Of a stretch of 64,000 bases of DNA, positions 34,553 through 46,107 are shown piece after piece (within the stretch, counting starts at the first letter, position 1; every line of letters begins with the position of its first letter). Source of the DNA: Prunus persica (taxonomy: Eukaryota > Streptophyta > Magnoliopsida > Rosales > Rosaceae); the NCBI RefSeq assembly GCF_000346465.2, contig NC_034010.1:8123324-8187323 (forward strand), in the 5' to 3' direction. A program made the position numbers and the translations under genes. The notes under the pieces are model-generated. The model searched no databases. It was given only the letters and a program-made list of their open reading frames with translations, and was not told the origin of the DNA.

Positions 34553-35761
34553 ATGGCTTCTTCTATCGAAACCGGAGGGGCTTGGAGCACAATGGAAGAT
34601 GTTTCTTTGTGTGAGGCTTGGCTCCAAATTTGTCATTGTCCCGTGTCCGGCAATGAAATGAAATTTTTTCACATGTGGAAAAAAATTCATGCCGAATTTT
34701 GTGAAAAAATTCCGGGGTCTACTCGTACGGAGATGGCATTATCCAGTAGGTGGAAAATTCTCAATAAAGAGTTGGGAAAATGGAGAAATGCCCTAGCAAA
34801 AGCGATGGACAACTATAGAAGTGGGCAAAATCGTACTAACGAGGTAAGTATTTTATAATTTTTGTGTTATTAAGTTTAATCTCCTAATATATATATTTTG
34901 TTAATATTGCTTGCATTTTCAATATGTTGTATATATTTTGTTAATATTGCTTGCATTTTCAATATTTTGTTAATATTGCTTGCATTTTCAATATGTTGTA
35001 TATATTTTGTTAATATTGCTTGCATTTTCAATATTTTGTTAATATTGCTTGCATTTTGAATATGTTGTTAATATTTCTTGCATTTTCAATATTTTGTTAA
35101 TATTGCTTGTATTTTTAATATGTTGTTAATATTTCTTGCATATCCAATATATTTTAAATATTTATTGCATTTCCATTTTTTTGTTCAATAGATGATTCAA
35201 GCACAAATGTGGTTCGGTGCAACCGGGGGTGGCAAAAAAAGTTTCACCCATCATGAATGTTGGGAGGTGGTGAAATTTTGCAAACGCTTCGTAATTATTC
35301 CAACGGGTCCGGAGGTTGTGTTAAACGAGACGCCACTCCGTGATTCAATGACATCGGATTCACCTCTTGATTCTCCTATGAGTCAAGACTCACCCATCGA
35401 AAAGGAGCCGAGGCCCATTGGCCGAAAGGCCGCGAAGGCAAAGAAGAAGGGTAATTCAAGCAATCAAAATTCACAATTTTTGGAGGAAATTGCAAGGCAA
35501 AACGGCATAAGAATAGAAATGGAGCAAAAACGCCAAGAGCACGAGTTGGCCCTTGATGCTGAGTTTGCACGTGAAAGGGAGTATTTGCGCAAAAAAGATA
35601 TGGACAAGACAGATCGGGAAACCATGGCGATGGATACAAGTCATATGTCCCCTGAAACAAAACAATTTTGGAAGCTAGAACGAAGGGATGTTATGAGAAG
35701 AAGACTTTTCCGGGATGATGGGCCTAGCAACACGGATTGGTTAAATGATGGAAACCATTAA
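34553..35761 (+). CDS. Harbinger ORF1, Myb/SANT-like DNA-binding protein (NAM-associated type)
   Basis: Two exons, 34553-34843 and 35192-35761, with a GTAAGT donor and an ATAG acceptor, join to 287 codons (286 aa). The N-terminal third has a trihelix/Myb-like pattern (AWSTMEDVSLCEAWLQI, then a W-x-x-I block and SSRWKILNKELGKW). These proteins pair with PIF/Harbinger transposases, bring them to the ends and aid nuclear import. The C-terminal half matches the NAM-associated region (THHECWEVVKFCKRF, a basic KKAKAKKK-like stretch, a long Glu/Arg helix and RRRLFRDDG). No stop or frameshift is present. Plant genes annotated as glutathione S-transferase T3-like carry the same domain by name only. 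Confidence 0.88.
34885..35135 (+). repeat. Intronic minisatellite in Harbinger ORF1
   Basis: Variants of ATTTTGTTAATATTGCTTGC repeat about eight times with spacings near 20-58 bases within the single intron (34844-35191). It is AT-rich and leaves the splice sites clear. Confidence 0.8.
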
Positions 35762-36074
35762 ATTAATTAGCATATCTTTTATGTATTTGTATTTTAGTTG
35801 TTTTCTATTAAAGTTGTTATAATTCATGTATTTTATTTTATTAGTAATTCATAATGACTTGTATTACATTTCATTATTTAATAAACAAAGCATTCAATAA
35901 ATTACCTTTTTATTCAACATATTCCATACTTCAAACAAAACATAATAAAATTAAAATTAAAAGTACAAACAAGGCACAATAATAAAAATAAAAGTACAAA
36001 CAAGGCACAATAAAAATAAAAACACAACCAAACCATACTAAATAAAACATAAGCAAAGCATCTATTCTCCATTA

Positions 36075-37442
36075 TTAATCTTCATTGCCTTTCACCGCCC
36101 ATAGATGCTCCATCAAGTGAAATTGACGCATTTCATGAATATACGAAGATTGCATCTCCCTATATCGATCTATCATTCGGGTCATCAAATGACCATCCCT
36201 CACCAACGGTTCCGGCTCAAACGGTTCTCCATTTGGCCCCATGGGCCTTTCATAAATCCGTGTCAAAGCCGTGTTCATTGGATCCGGTTCGTAGACCTCT
36301 AAAGCATCATAATCGTACTCATCCTCCACAATCATATTATGGAGGATGATGCAAGTCATCATAATGCTTCTGAGGATCTCCTCATCAAACATGCGGGCCG
36401 CACCTCGAATAATCAACCACCTGGCTTGAAGGATGCCAAAACACCTTTCGACATCTTTCCTGTATCCCTCTTGATATGTAGCAAATAATTTTTGCTTCTG
36501 GGATCGGGGATTTGGAATGGTTTTGACAAAAGTCGTCCACCTCGGGTAGATTCCATCAGCTAGGTAGTATCCTGTCTGGTATACTGTATTGTTGACTTCA
36601 TAGGTGACATTGGGGCCCTGACCTCTCAATACATCGTTGAAGACGGGGGATTGACCCAGCACGTTGAGGTCATTTTGTGATCCTGCAACTCCGAAGAAGG
36701 CATGCCAAACCCATGTGTCGAAACCAGCAACCGCTTCAAGGATGATACTTTTTTGGCCTTTTCGATTTCCATAATCACCTTGCCAGGCAGTTAGGCAATT
36801 CTTCCATTGCCAATGCATGCAGTCGATGCTACCAATCATTCCAGGGAATCCTCGAGCTTCGGCTTTTTGCAGAAGCCGTTGGAGGTCCCTGGGAGTAGGT
36901 CTACGCAGGTAGTCCCTAGTGTACAGAGTTTCAACAGCTTGACAAAATCTTACCAAAGCCTCCAACGTAGTGGACTTCCCCATCCGGGCAATCTCATCCA
37001 CCTGATCAGCAGATGCTCCATACGCCAACATTCGTATAACAGCTGTAAGCTTTTGCTCCGGAAGAAGCCCCAAAACCCCAGCAGCATCACACTTTTGAAC
37101 AAAGTATGCATCATAATTGCAAATATCATGCATGACTTTATTGAACAAATGAGGTTGCATTCTAAATCGCCTTCGAAAATCAACATCAGAGTACAAAGAA
37201 GTTGGGATAAAATAATCTTCCAAAAGATTCTTACCCCTAGAATGCCTATGTCTTTCCACATTCCGGCGGCGGCCGGCTTGTGAACTATGGCGGCGACCTT
37301 GGTTCTCTTCTTCTTCCAAAGCCACTGTTATGAGAACTTGCTCATCGACTTGTCTCTGCAACTCATTGACTTCATCTGCTCTACGGTTTCTCTCTCTTCT
37401 TTCTCTCTCTTGTCTCTCCAAGCATCTCCTAAATTCTTCCAT
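36075..37442 (-). CDS. Harbinger transposase (DDE superfamily 4, HARBI1-like)
   Basis: A single uninterrupted frame of 455 aa encodes the DDE_Tnp_4 nuclease. The catalytic residues appear as D207 in GSIDCMHW, D296 in YLADGIYPRW and E332 in KDVERCFGILQARW. A helix-turn-helix-like segment precedes them at about residues 128-168. The N-terminal 70 residues are Arg/Glu-rich and charged. The length is typical for plant PIF transposases and all catalytic positions are kept, so it may be functional. It converges with ORF1, leaving about 310 bases between the stops, and its start lies near the right terminus. Confidence 0.93.
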   Translation of the reverse strand: MEEFRRCLERQERERRERNRRADEVNELQRQVDEQVLITVALEEEENQGRRHSSQAGRRRNVERHRHSRGKNLLEDYFIPTSLYSDVDFRRRFRMQPHLFNKVMHDICNYDAYFVQKCDAAGVLGLLPEQKLTAVIRMLAYGASADQVDEIARMGKSTTLEALVRFCQAVETLYTRDYLRRPTPRDLQRLLQKAEARGFPGMIGSIDCMHWQWKNCLTAWQGDYGNRKGQKSIILEAVAGFDTWVWHAFFGVAGSQNDLNVLGQSPVFNDVLRGQGPNVTYEVNNTVYQTGYYLADGIYPRWTTFVKTIPNPRSQKQKLFATYQEGYRKDVERCFGILQARWLIIRGAARMFDEEILRSIMMTCIILHNMIVEDEYDYDALEVYEPDPMNTALTRIYERPMGPNGEPFEPEPLVRDGHLMTRMIDRYREMQSSYIHEMRQFHLMEHLWAVKGNED

Positions 37443-37594
37443 TCAGAATGAATGAAGTATGAATTATAAACTCTCAGAAATGAAAATATAGAAAGATGTG
37501 GTGTGAGAGGTATGAGCTGAGACTCTGGTTTTATAGAAAAATTTGGCAAGATAGACATGCCATGTGGCTTGATTTTATTGGATGAAAATCATAT

Positions 37595-37830
37595 CTGAAA
37601 TTTGAAATTCATCCGAAATTTGAACCCTAATTTGTATGAAATTCAAAATTTGAAATTCATCCGAAATTTGAACCCAAATTTATCTGAAATTTGAACCCAA
37701 ATTTATCTGAAATTTGAATTTTGAAATTCATTCGAAATTTGAACCCAAAAATTTATCTGAAATTTGAACTTTGAAATTAATCCGAAATTTGAATCCAAAT
37801 ATCTTATCCGAAAATTTTATCTGATTATGA
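37595..37830. repeat. AT-rich tandem repeat near the Harbinger right end
   Basis: Units built on GAAATTTGAACCCAAATTTATCT and TTTGAAATTCATCCGAAATT recur several times between the transposase start and the right terminus. They probably serve as subterminal repeats. Confidence 0.75.
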
Positions 37831-37934
37831 ATAGTCTTGACACGTAGGAATCCGAAAATCTTATCTGAAAATATTACCCAAATTAATTATTTTCATTAAA
37901 AAATAGGAGGAAAAAACAAAAAAGTGAATAGTAA

Positions 37935-38062
37935 TTGCCATGGCTAAGGGCAACGGGTGGAGAAACGATTTACTATTTGCAAGGGCAACTACTATTCACG
38001 TGAATAGTGCTTGCCCTAGCTCCACCCTTGCCATGGCTAAGGGCAAATGGGTGGAGTTGCTC
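37935..38062. repeat. Right subterminal region with internal inverted repeat
   Basis: GCCATGGCTAAGGGCAA occurs twice (about 37937 and 38031), and a palindromic ACTATTCACGTGAATAGT lies between them near 37990-38008. This gives the right end a local fold-back structure unlike the left end. Confidence 0.7.
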
Positions 38063-38065
38063 TTA

Positions 38066-39379
38066 ACCAATCACGTTTCGTCAAGCTCAGACATTGATTG
38101 TATAACCACGGGACAAACACGTGGAGATGAATTAGCAATCGACCCGTGCAATCATTCAACAAGAGAGTGCTCTTTCTTTATTATTATTTTTTCTTGTTGA
38201 TCTATTCCGTCGTCATTTCATCTTTCCTGTGCTCTTGGATTGGATCTCAGGTTCATCATACATCCTGCAGGAAGGCTTCGGGAAGACGTATCCAAAATCA
38301 TTTGTATTAAGGTAGAATTTTCATGGATATGGATGACACCAGGTGGTTTCGAACGCAGCTTAAAGACCACAATCTTGATCTCTCCTCCACCTGGTCTGTT
38401 GCAATTTCCTTGTAAATTTGTTATCCATATTTTATTTATATGGTATATTGATTTAAAGAGAAGGTTCAGTTTCGTGTTGATTGGGGGTAATTGGCAGCAG
38501 ATTTCGGAAGCTGCTGGAGGGGTGCTTTTAAAAGCTGCTGTGGACGGAAGATTTAATGAATTTTTCGATCTTTACATTTGTTATTCTTAACCTACATAAT
38601 AATAGTTTGATTACTTGCATATTATTCATTTTTTAAATTACAATGTTTGTTATCTCACACTTTGCTCATCATACAATGCATTTTTTTCAAAAAAAAATTG
38701 TATCAAAACAATAGATAATTGACTAATTGAACATCTTCTAAAGTTCCATCACAAATTTCCATGTTTTTCTACCACTTTTTGTCATTTTTATGGATATCGA
38801 TATTTTACATTGATATTTCTATGTTTTTGGACCACCGATATTTTCAAAACCCTCAATATTTAAATCCTTGGTTAGAACGCATATGCAAGGCTCCATACCT
38901 ACCAGCTTGCTTACACTTTTTAATTGGTTGGCATACCAGGATGTTTGATCCGCCATTGCAGGAGAGTGGGAAGGAAAAGTGGGAAGCTTTCATTCATCCT
39001 GTTTGTTTATCATCATTTAATTTCTTACAGATATATGGAATATAATTTTAGGATTGAGTATAGCTATTAATCATTCAGCAACTTTGATCAATAAGTCTTT
39101 TACATATTAGTTATCTGTTGGTATATTCTTAATTTAGCTTTTGATATCAGTTATGAGCTAATTATTTGCTTCTTGTCTTGTGAGAACTTTGCAGGAAGTA
39201 GAGTGCATTTTGGGGTGGAAAGAGAAACATTCAGCACACAGCACCAATACCATACCATTAGTGACTTTCACAAACTACACCAACTTGATTCTTTGTTAAT
39301 TAGTTGCATGTTACAATAACAATACAGTAATTACTTAGGCTTAATTTGTAGCAGGTTTGTGAGTATACCAAAGTGAATA
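38066..39379. other. Copy B non-coding stretch, no gene
   Basis: It matches 23425-25390 of copy A with small deletions, including about 75 bases lost between CATACATC and TGCAGGAAGG near 38265. Short ORFs here are not conserved in frame between the copies. Confidence 0.6.
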
Positions 39380-40183
39380 TTAAACATGTTTTAGAGAATA
39401 GTAATATTTTAAAAAATCTAAAAAGCAAATTTAGGACACGTTAATACCAAAAGTGCATCTGCTATTTCCTCTGGTTTCTGCAATAATTGAATAATAATAA
39501 ACGTTAAGAGTAGTTTAACATAAATTAAAAAGCACTTTTAGGTCATGTGTGTACGTTGATTAAAAAGCACTTTTAGGTCATGTTAATGACTAAATTAAAA
39601 AGCATTTTCCTTCTCGAGGTCCTCATAGATATTAACATGAACGAGTGCATGTCTGAAAAACATGAGTGCCGCTTGCACATTTGGGTTGTATTATTTCACC
39701 AAAGGCACTACGAAAGGTTCCAGAAATGATTTCACCAAAGTCAACCTTTTCTCTCGCCATAAGCTTTCTGTAATCCTTTCTCCAACCTTTTTTCTCAACG
39801 TCTGCATTTCTTTTTAGGTTGTATTATTTCATCTCTGGGTGTGGGAATTGGCCTAAGTATGTTCTGACTCCCACGCTTGAACTGCTCCGCATCCCATTGA
39901 TAACAATTCTCCAAGTACTCTTTTATCCCACAATCGTTGTGCAGGTGCTGGAGCAGCAGTTGTGTTGGCCACTGATGGACTTGCCACATAAGCAGCAGCT
40001 GTCTGTGCCGATGAGGATAACCCTTGTTGTGCTGATAAAGGACCAGGATCAGCTTGCAGAGCTACTGGCTTGGCACATGCTGCTGATACACCAGTCTGTG
40101 GATCTTCTTGTGCCGATGATAATGGGCCTTGTTGTGCTGATGAAGGATTGGCACGTGTCGATGATTTGTTTCTCGACCATTAA
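39380..40183 (-). pseudogene. Copy B of the IRE1-like gene, broken
   Basis: Exon 1 is recognisable at about 40183-39870, with only one of the two Ser/Ala/Gln units found in copy A. An 11-base deletion directly after the ATG shifts the frame. Exon 2 (the kinase-loop segment) is missing, exon 3 survives only as pieces at 39780-39600, and exon 4 (an EEIAADALL-like piece) remains near 39480-39440. It cannot make the copy A protein. Confidence 0.75.
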
Positions 40184-40800
40184 TCCGAGGTAAAGGTACG
40201 TCGTATCACATTAGTACTAGATATATAATAATTTAATAAGCAAAAGAAAAACATGCAAACATGCAAACATGTTCACCAATTTAGTTAAACCTTCAAACAA
40301 AATAAGTGGTTTGCTTGAAAACTAAACCGTTCCATAAGAGTAAATCAAGATCTTCTAGTAGCTGTTTCTACCAAATTTACATCTTTATTAAGTTCTGTTT
40401 AGGCGTGATTAAGCTTTCTTGGAACTTCAATTTTTGCTCACTGAACACCAATTCTTCATGTTTCTAAACATATCTAACTATTCATCGGCTAACAAGTTGA
40501 ACCGCAAAAACTAAACCCCAAGTTGAACCTCCACTCTGCAAATATAAACATAAATAAAAAAATTCAGCTCTACAAATTCTAAATTTGAAGAAGAAAAACT
40601 TAACAATTAAACTAATACATGAGGTTTACCCGGGGTGAGTGCAGCTTTGAGTCTAAAGATTAAACGGAGGAGCGAATAGACAGAAGAATTTGATGAGTGA
40701 GAGGCTAGGGTTTATGGCTCTTAAATAGGTTCATAATTGCACACTAAACCCAACATTACTTAATTTGTGCAGTATGCTTTCATATATATTTGAATTATAG

Positions 40801-41717
40801 TCTCTTCATGTCTCTTATAAATGTTAGAGCTTTTCTCTGTTGCTGAAAGTTAGATATTTGGGGCCAAAGGCTCAGATAGTCCAATCCATTGTTTGGTACA
40901 AGGCCACACTAGACAACATTGGACTTCATTTTATTAGAAAAAAAAATTGAAAATTTTCTTACTGTTTATTAGATTATTTAATATGACAAATAATTAATTA
41001 AAAATGTATCAAATTACAAAACCAATATTTATAACGGTTCGGATCTGGTCTAATTTTAGCCGACCCGTGGGCTGAACTGATGAAGAGCTCGATTCTTGAG
41101 TTGGGTCGGGTCTAGGTTAAAACCCAAAATTGGGCCAAATCGCAAATGGGCCTCAGGTCTGGAGTTGGTTCTGCATTGTGATCGAATTAGGCTTGAGCCC
41201 AAATTATATTTTCTTACAGCCAAAAAAGCCCAAATCATATTTACTTTAAGCCCAAACCCTTTTTTTGTTGTCAAATTGCCAAAACCTAATAAGTTCTTAT
41301 TAACAAGCCCAAATCAGTTTTTACTCCTCTTTCAAATCCTGAAATTATGCAAATTCAACCTATAAAAATCCATCATTCCAATCTAAGTTTCTAAAACAAC
41401 TAAATAAATCCCACCTTCACACAATCAACCAACCAACCAAGGAAAGAAAATATAATGTCTTACAAACCATTACAAAAAATAACACACAAATAAAACTAGC
41501 AATCCAAATTAAACTTATGAAATGAAAGATTACAACTCATCACAAAAATACACATGAAGATAATATCCTTGCAAAAAATCTGCTGCATCCATTCTTCCAA
41601 AAGCCTTAACAAAATAATCTACATAACACTTAAAAGAATTAATACAAAGTTTCACCATCAACAAATCATAATTAAAATAAGATGCAAGAAAAATACCTTC
41701 CAACATATCTTCATCAC
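40801..41717. other. Probable 3' flank of the hAT element, no gene
   Basis: GTTCGGATCTGGTC and GGGTCGGGTCTAGG near 41035-41115 resemble the subterminal C/G-rich repeats seen at hAT ends, so the hAT terminus probably lies here. I could not place its inverted terminus or duplication. Otherwise AT-rich. Confidence 0.45.
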
Positions 41718-43256
41718 ACTAAGAAGGGGGAGTCTTATTCAAATTTGTTGTGGATGTTTTACTCCCCATTTCTACAAAATATAATAAAATAAATCAAACC
41801 AATTTGAGTTATAACACATAAAAATAAGAAAATAATCGGATTCAAATATACGTATACAAATAAAAATATTACCCATTTCAATTGATTCATAGAACTCCAT
41901 CTCCTCACTGCTTGGCATGTGTTGCAATGAAGATATATCTTTGGACCTTATCCAATTTTGAGAGCAAATCAAAGCCTCAACCATCCTAGGAGACAATGAG
42001 CTTCGAAACAAGTCAATCACTCTCCCACTTGTGCTAAAACAAGACTCCGAAGCTATTGTGGAGGTAGAGATTGCAAGCACATCCTTTGCAATTGATGCCA
42101 AAGCAGGATACTTTAGCCCATTTATTCTCCACCACCCTAGTATATCAAACTTGTCATCAATGGATTCAAGTAGATCCAACAAGTACCTATCCACACTACA
42201 AGAAAAACAAGTATTAGTGGCCACCCACTTGGTCACAGAAACTACCCTTTTTGGTCACTGAATGCAATCAATGTCCAAATATTGGTGGTCACTAGAAACT
42301 CGTCACAAATTCTATTTAGTGGCCAATGTCAACTATTGGTCACTACAACACAAAGAATTAGTGGCTATCCACGTCTGGTCATTAATGAAAACACTATTAG
42401 GGACCATAACTTTGGTCACTAAAGGGCTTACAATTTGGTCATCAAACATGCATTTTGGTCGCTAAAACTAGGTCACGTGCCCACATTAGTGACCTACTTG
42501 CTTGGCCACTAATGTATTTCAAAAAATTGGTAACTAATTAGGTTTACCTCTCCATGTTCTTTATTTATTGTATTACAATTTGAAATCACAATTAATTTCT
42601 TTTAAACAGTGCTGTAGATGAAATTTATAGCATCAAATAATTCATTGCATTTAAAAGCAATCCATATATCTATCTAACATTCTTCCAACAAATTCACAAG
42701 ATGTCTCAAAAACAAAATGCTACATATCTAAATGTCAAGTGATTCCCAAAAACAAATAACAAAAGATTCATCACTGGTAGATTGTTTTCTGCCCTTTATC
42801 CATCAGACTTGGATCAAACAAAGAATAATGTCAGTTTCAGACTTGGATCAAACAAAGAATAATGTCAGTTCTTACTTGGGATGCACTAAATCGGGAATTA
42901 ACTAAATGCAAGAATAATTAAACTCAAGGGCTAGCTAGCGCATCTCTAATTATTTAGTTGCTTAAAGTTTATCTGTCACTTGTCTGAAGTAATTGGAAAT
43001 TAGGAACTCATCGATGATGAAGTCGAGGATAATTGGAAATTAGGAAATTAGTATATTGTCCGGTTTGCAAAAATTGTATTGTAGTAAGATGAGAGTTAAG
43101 CTAACCTCATTGATGATGAAGTCGAGGATAACTGCTCCAGCAATCTTTTTACTAGTGCATCTGTCTCATTTTGCCTTGTAAATAAACCTTCTAACTGATA
43201 CTTTGTGCATTGGAATTCTCGTTCATTTCAAATAACTCATTTGCTAAAAGCATACA

Positions 43257-44691
43257 TTATTTCTCTGCATCATCTGCCCTCCTTTTAGCCTCCTCAACTG
43301 TAGCATGATTGCATTGTCCAACTTTAAATGTTTTGGGTTTCAGACCTGCTCCTAAGCCACGTATATAACCTGACCTAGGTGGACCAACAACTTTAGAAAG
43401 AACTGAGTCATATATTTCATCATTAGACATCAATTCAACAGATTCCTCATCTATTTCTGGCAGGTTCTTCAGCTTCTTCATCTCATCCTACACAGAATAT
43501 ATACATCATGTTTATGTACAATAAGCTCAAAGGATCTGAAAAAGCTCCAAAGCAATAAAGACTTGCAAAAGCATTCTTGTCGCCTTCGCCAACCTATGTT
43601 GTTTTCTTTGTGCTAAATCAAGTGAGCTGAAACAAGTCAATATGGCTAGGTTCTTCTCCAGTTTCAGAATTTCTCTATTTCATATAGTCATAGACCACCA
43701 TCATGTTATTTACAAGTTTCATAAATTATAACTTCAAAAAATTTCAATGTAAGAAGATTGTAAGGGTCAAATGAAGCTTACATTTTCATATCTAATACGA
43801 CTAAAGGCCTTTGGCCCAGCACAATGTGTGATCTTCAATTTCTTTCTATTTTCCTTATTTTTTGTGCTACTTTTCTGCAAAAAATGAATCCAATTTCTTT
43901 CTAAGTTCCAGAAAAGTAAAGACCGCAAAAAATGAATTCATGCTGTACACAATATCAAAATGAAGAGGAACTAGATAGTGTCTCACCTTCCACTCATCTT
44001 TTTGCCATAATTGAACTAGATAGTTCTAATCATCCTCTCCCACTGTTTGAGGTCGATGCTCAAGTGCCTCCTCCTCATATCCATACTCCAGAAATTTCTT
44101 ATGCAAATTCTAACCCCAAGAGTAGTATCTTCTCTTCATGTGATCCTCAATAGCCATATGCACACAAGGTTCATTGCTCAAATTGAATTTCTCCTAAAAT
44201 TTTAAAGTATATTACTCATTACCATATCAAAGAAAGAAAAGTATCAACACTTTACTTTGTGCTAAGAGAATATCTAAAATATCTAAAATAAATATAACAA
44301 TTGTTTGCCACAGAGAGAGGGATGCTAAAAAGAAATGATTCGAATTCTGTTGCTTCAAGCTTCAAATAGTTTGAGTAAATTTGCAAGTAAAGAATGATTT
44401 GAATTCTGAAAATGGTTTGAATGTACTTACACGAACCCGACGCAACATCATTGTAACATCTTTCCTTTCAAATTTTTTCCAACTATCTTGTAATGGAGCA
44501 TTCCTTCGACCTATGCACCCTAAATTCGTGATATAGCTTTGACAATTGTTTCCTACAACTCTCTTAATATGCTCAGGAATGTCAATTTCAACTAAATCAC
44601 CAGAACGTCTCTCCTTTGATAGCTCAATACCTAGTGTCTGTCCATGCCTTTTCTTGCTGCTTCTTGAACCAACATCAAACTCTACATACAA
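43257..44691 (-). pseudogene. Ptta/En/Spm accessory protein (Transposase_24-like) remnant
   Basis: An upstream exon-like piece (44691-44362) shows VEIDIPEHIKRVVGNNCQSY and a PLQDSWKKF segment. A downstream piece (43481-43257) shows VVGPPRSGYIRGLGAGLKP, close to the VLGPERSGYVRG-type signature of the plant En/Spm Ptta family. The parts between are interrupted by stops and probably introns. Such proteins are DNA-binding helpers of CACTA elements. No intact frame can be assembled by eye. Confidence 0.65.
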
Positions 44692-44939
44692 TCACAAACA
44701 ACTTTTACTGCAGTTAATTAAAAAACAGAGAATGTATAAAGTAGCAATTGCAGATTTGTAGTGCTGATGTCTAAATCTAGGTTTCATGGTCTTAAATGTA
44801 CATGTATGAAACTAGCCTAAAGCAAACAAAATTGGTATGACAATAATTTTAGAGCCTGCCCCAAGAAGCAAATTAATTAAGTTTGAAATGGCTGTTAATT
44901 TGTCAACACTAATCAGTAACCACTAATAGAGTCCCCAAG

Positions 44940-46107
44940 AGCATTTCAGATTACAATCAAGTAGAACACAACACAATAGGAATAAGAGTAATGAAAAAGC
45001 AAGAATGAAGATGAAAACCCATTATGATTTCAATAAACTCTTTAAGTTGCAAGGTATAACCTAAGTGCTTTTGATCAAGAGAGGACAAGTAACAGACAAC
45101 ATAGCAAGTAACAAACAGTGAAGTCAAACATGCATATTTTAAGTCCAACTATCTCGGATCCATATATCAAATAATGTATGGTGTTCCTTGCTCTATCAAT
45201 GAAAAATTTATTGACATGACTGTCCAATTACTTTCAGTCATAAAAAAAACAATCCCAAACTTCCCATAAGCATAGTCTACACTCTGGAACTCCAAATAGA
45301 TTAATTCCTGAAACTGTTCCCTACATTGGATGTAGTGCTAGCAACCATAATCTCGACAAATTTCTCAATGATGGGAAAAATAACAAGTTCATTAGAGTTT
45401 CTCCAACCTGTATTACATAAAATTTTTAGTTCGGAAGAAAACACTAGAAAAATATTTCCCTATTACAATTGAAACTCTCGTAGTATGTATAAATGCCACC
45501 CCAACTGTGAATTCAGTGTGAGAAAGAATACAGAATGGATAAACTGGGACTAGAAAGAGAGAAATCTATGAAACCTGTCAAGTTTACATGAGTTAATGGA
45601 TTCACATTGAAACTTATTAGTTTGACACTCAAACTGCTGCCCGATTATGATTTGTAGTGAGAAAACCATCAAATCAAGATCCCACTACTGGACAGATGAT
45701 TCTGAACCCCAACACAATTGATAAAGAGTGCATTGTGACTCCAATTAGACAATAAGAATGACAGTAAATGGTGTGCTTTGCCCTTCTTTAGTAAATTACT
45801 TATGGGAAGTTCGGAATGGTAATGGAATGCTATCACCACACCAGGGCAAATACACAATACAGACCCACGGGTTCTGTATTCTTCAGGGTTCTGTATAATT
45901 ATAAACACATTTTCAGGTTCTATATTCTTCTTTTTAAACCTCTATACAAATATATATATACACAATAGAAAATCAATGGATTGTGAAGGGGAAAAGAAAA
46001 GTCATCAAACAAGTAGAAAATCTACAACCCCAATAGCATTTCAGATTACAATCAAGTAGAACACAACACAATAGGAATAAGAGTAAAGAAAAAGCAAGAA
46101 TGAAGAT
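44940..46107 (+). repeat. Pair of ~80-bp direct repeats inside the CACTA element
   Basis: GCATTTCAGATTACAATCAA through GAATGAAGATGAAAACC occurs at about 44942-45020 and again at about 46033-46107, nearly identical and about 1.09 kb apart. It suggests an internal duplication in the element. Confidence 0.85.

Larger units (their letters stand above)
34017..38062. mobile_element. PIF/Harbinger DNA transposon, structurally complete
   Basis: Termini GAGTGGCTCCAG (left) and GAGCAACTCCAC (right, read inward) are imperfect inverted repeats, flanked by TTA at 34014-34016 and 38063-38065, the standard 3-bp Harbinger duplication. It contains two convergent genes, an ORF1 DNA-binding protein on plus and a DDE transposase on minus, both open throughout. 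It sits inside host copy B. Confidence 0.93.
33150..40800. repeat. Host segmental duplication, copy B (interrupted and decayed)
   Basis: It matches copy A in order (see 23085-28160) but is expanded by a Mutator-like MITE (33293-33440) and a Harbinger element (34017-38062). It is also reduced by deletions that include most of IRE1-like exons 2 and 3. The tract 33640-34013 has no match in A and is AT-rich filler. Confidence 0.8.
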
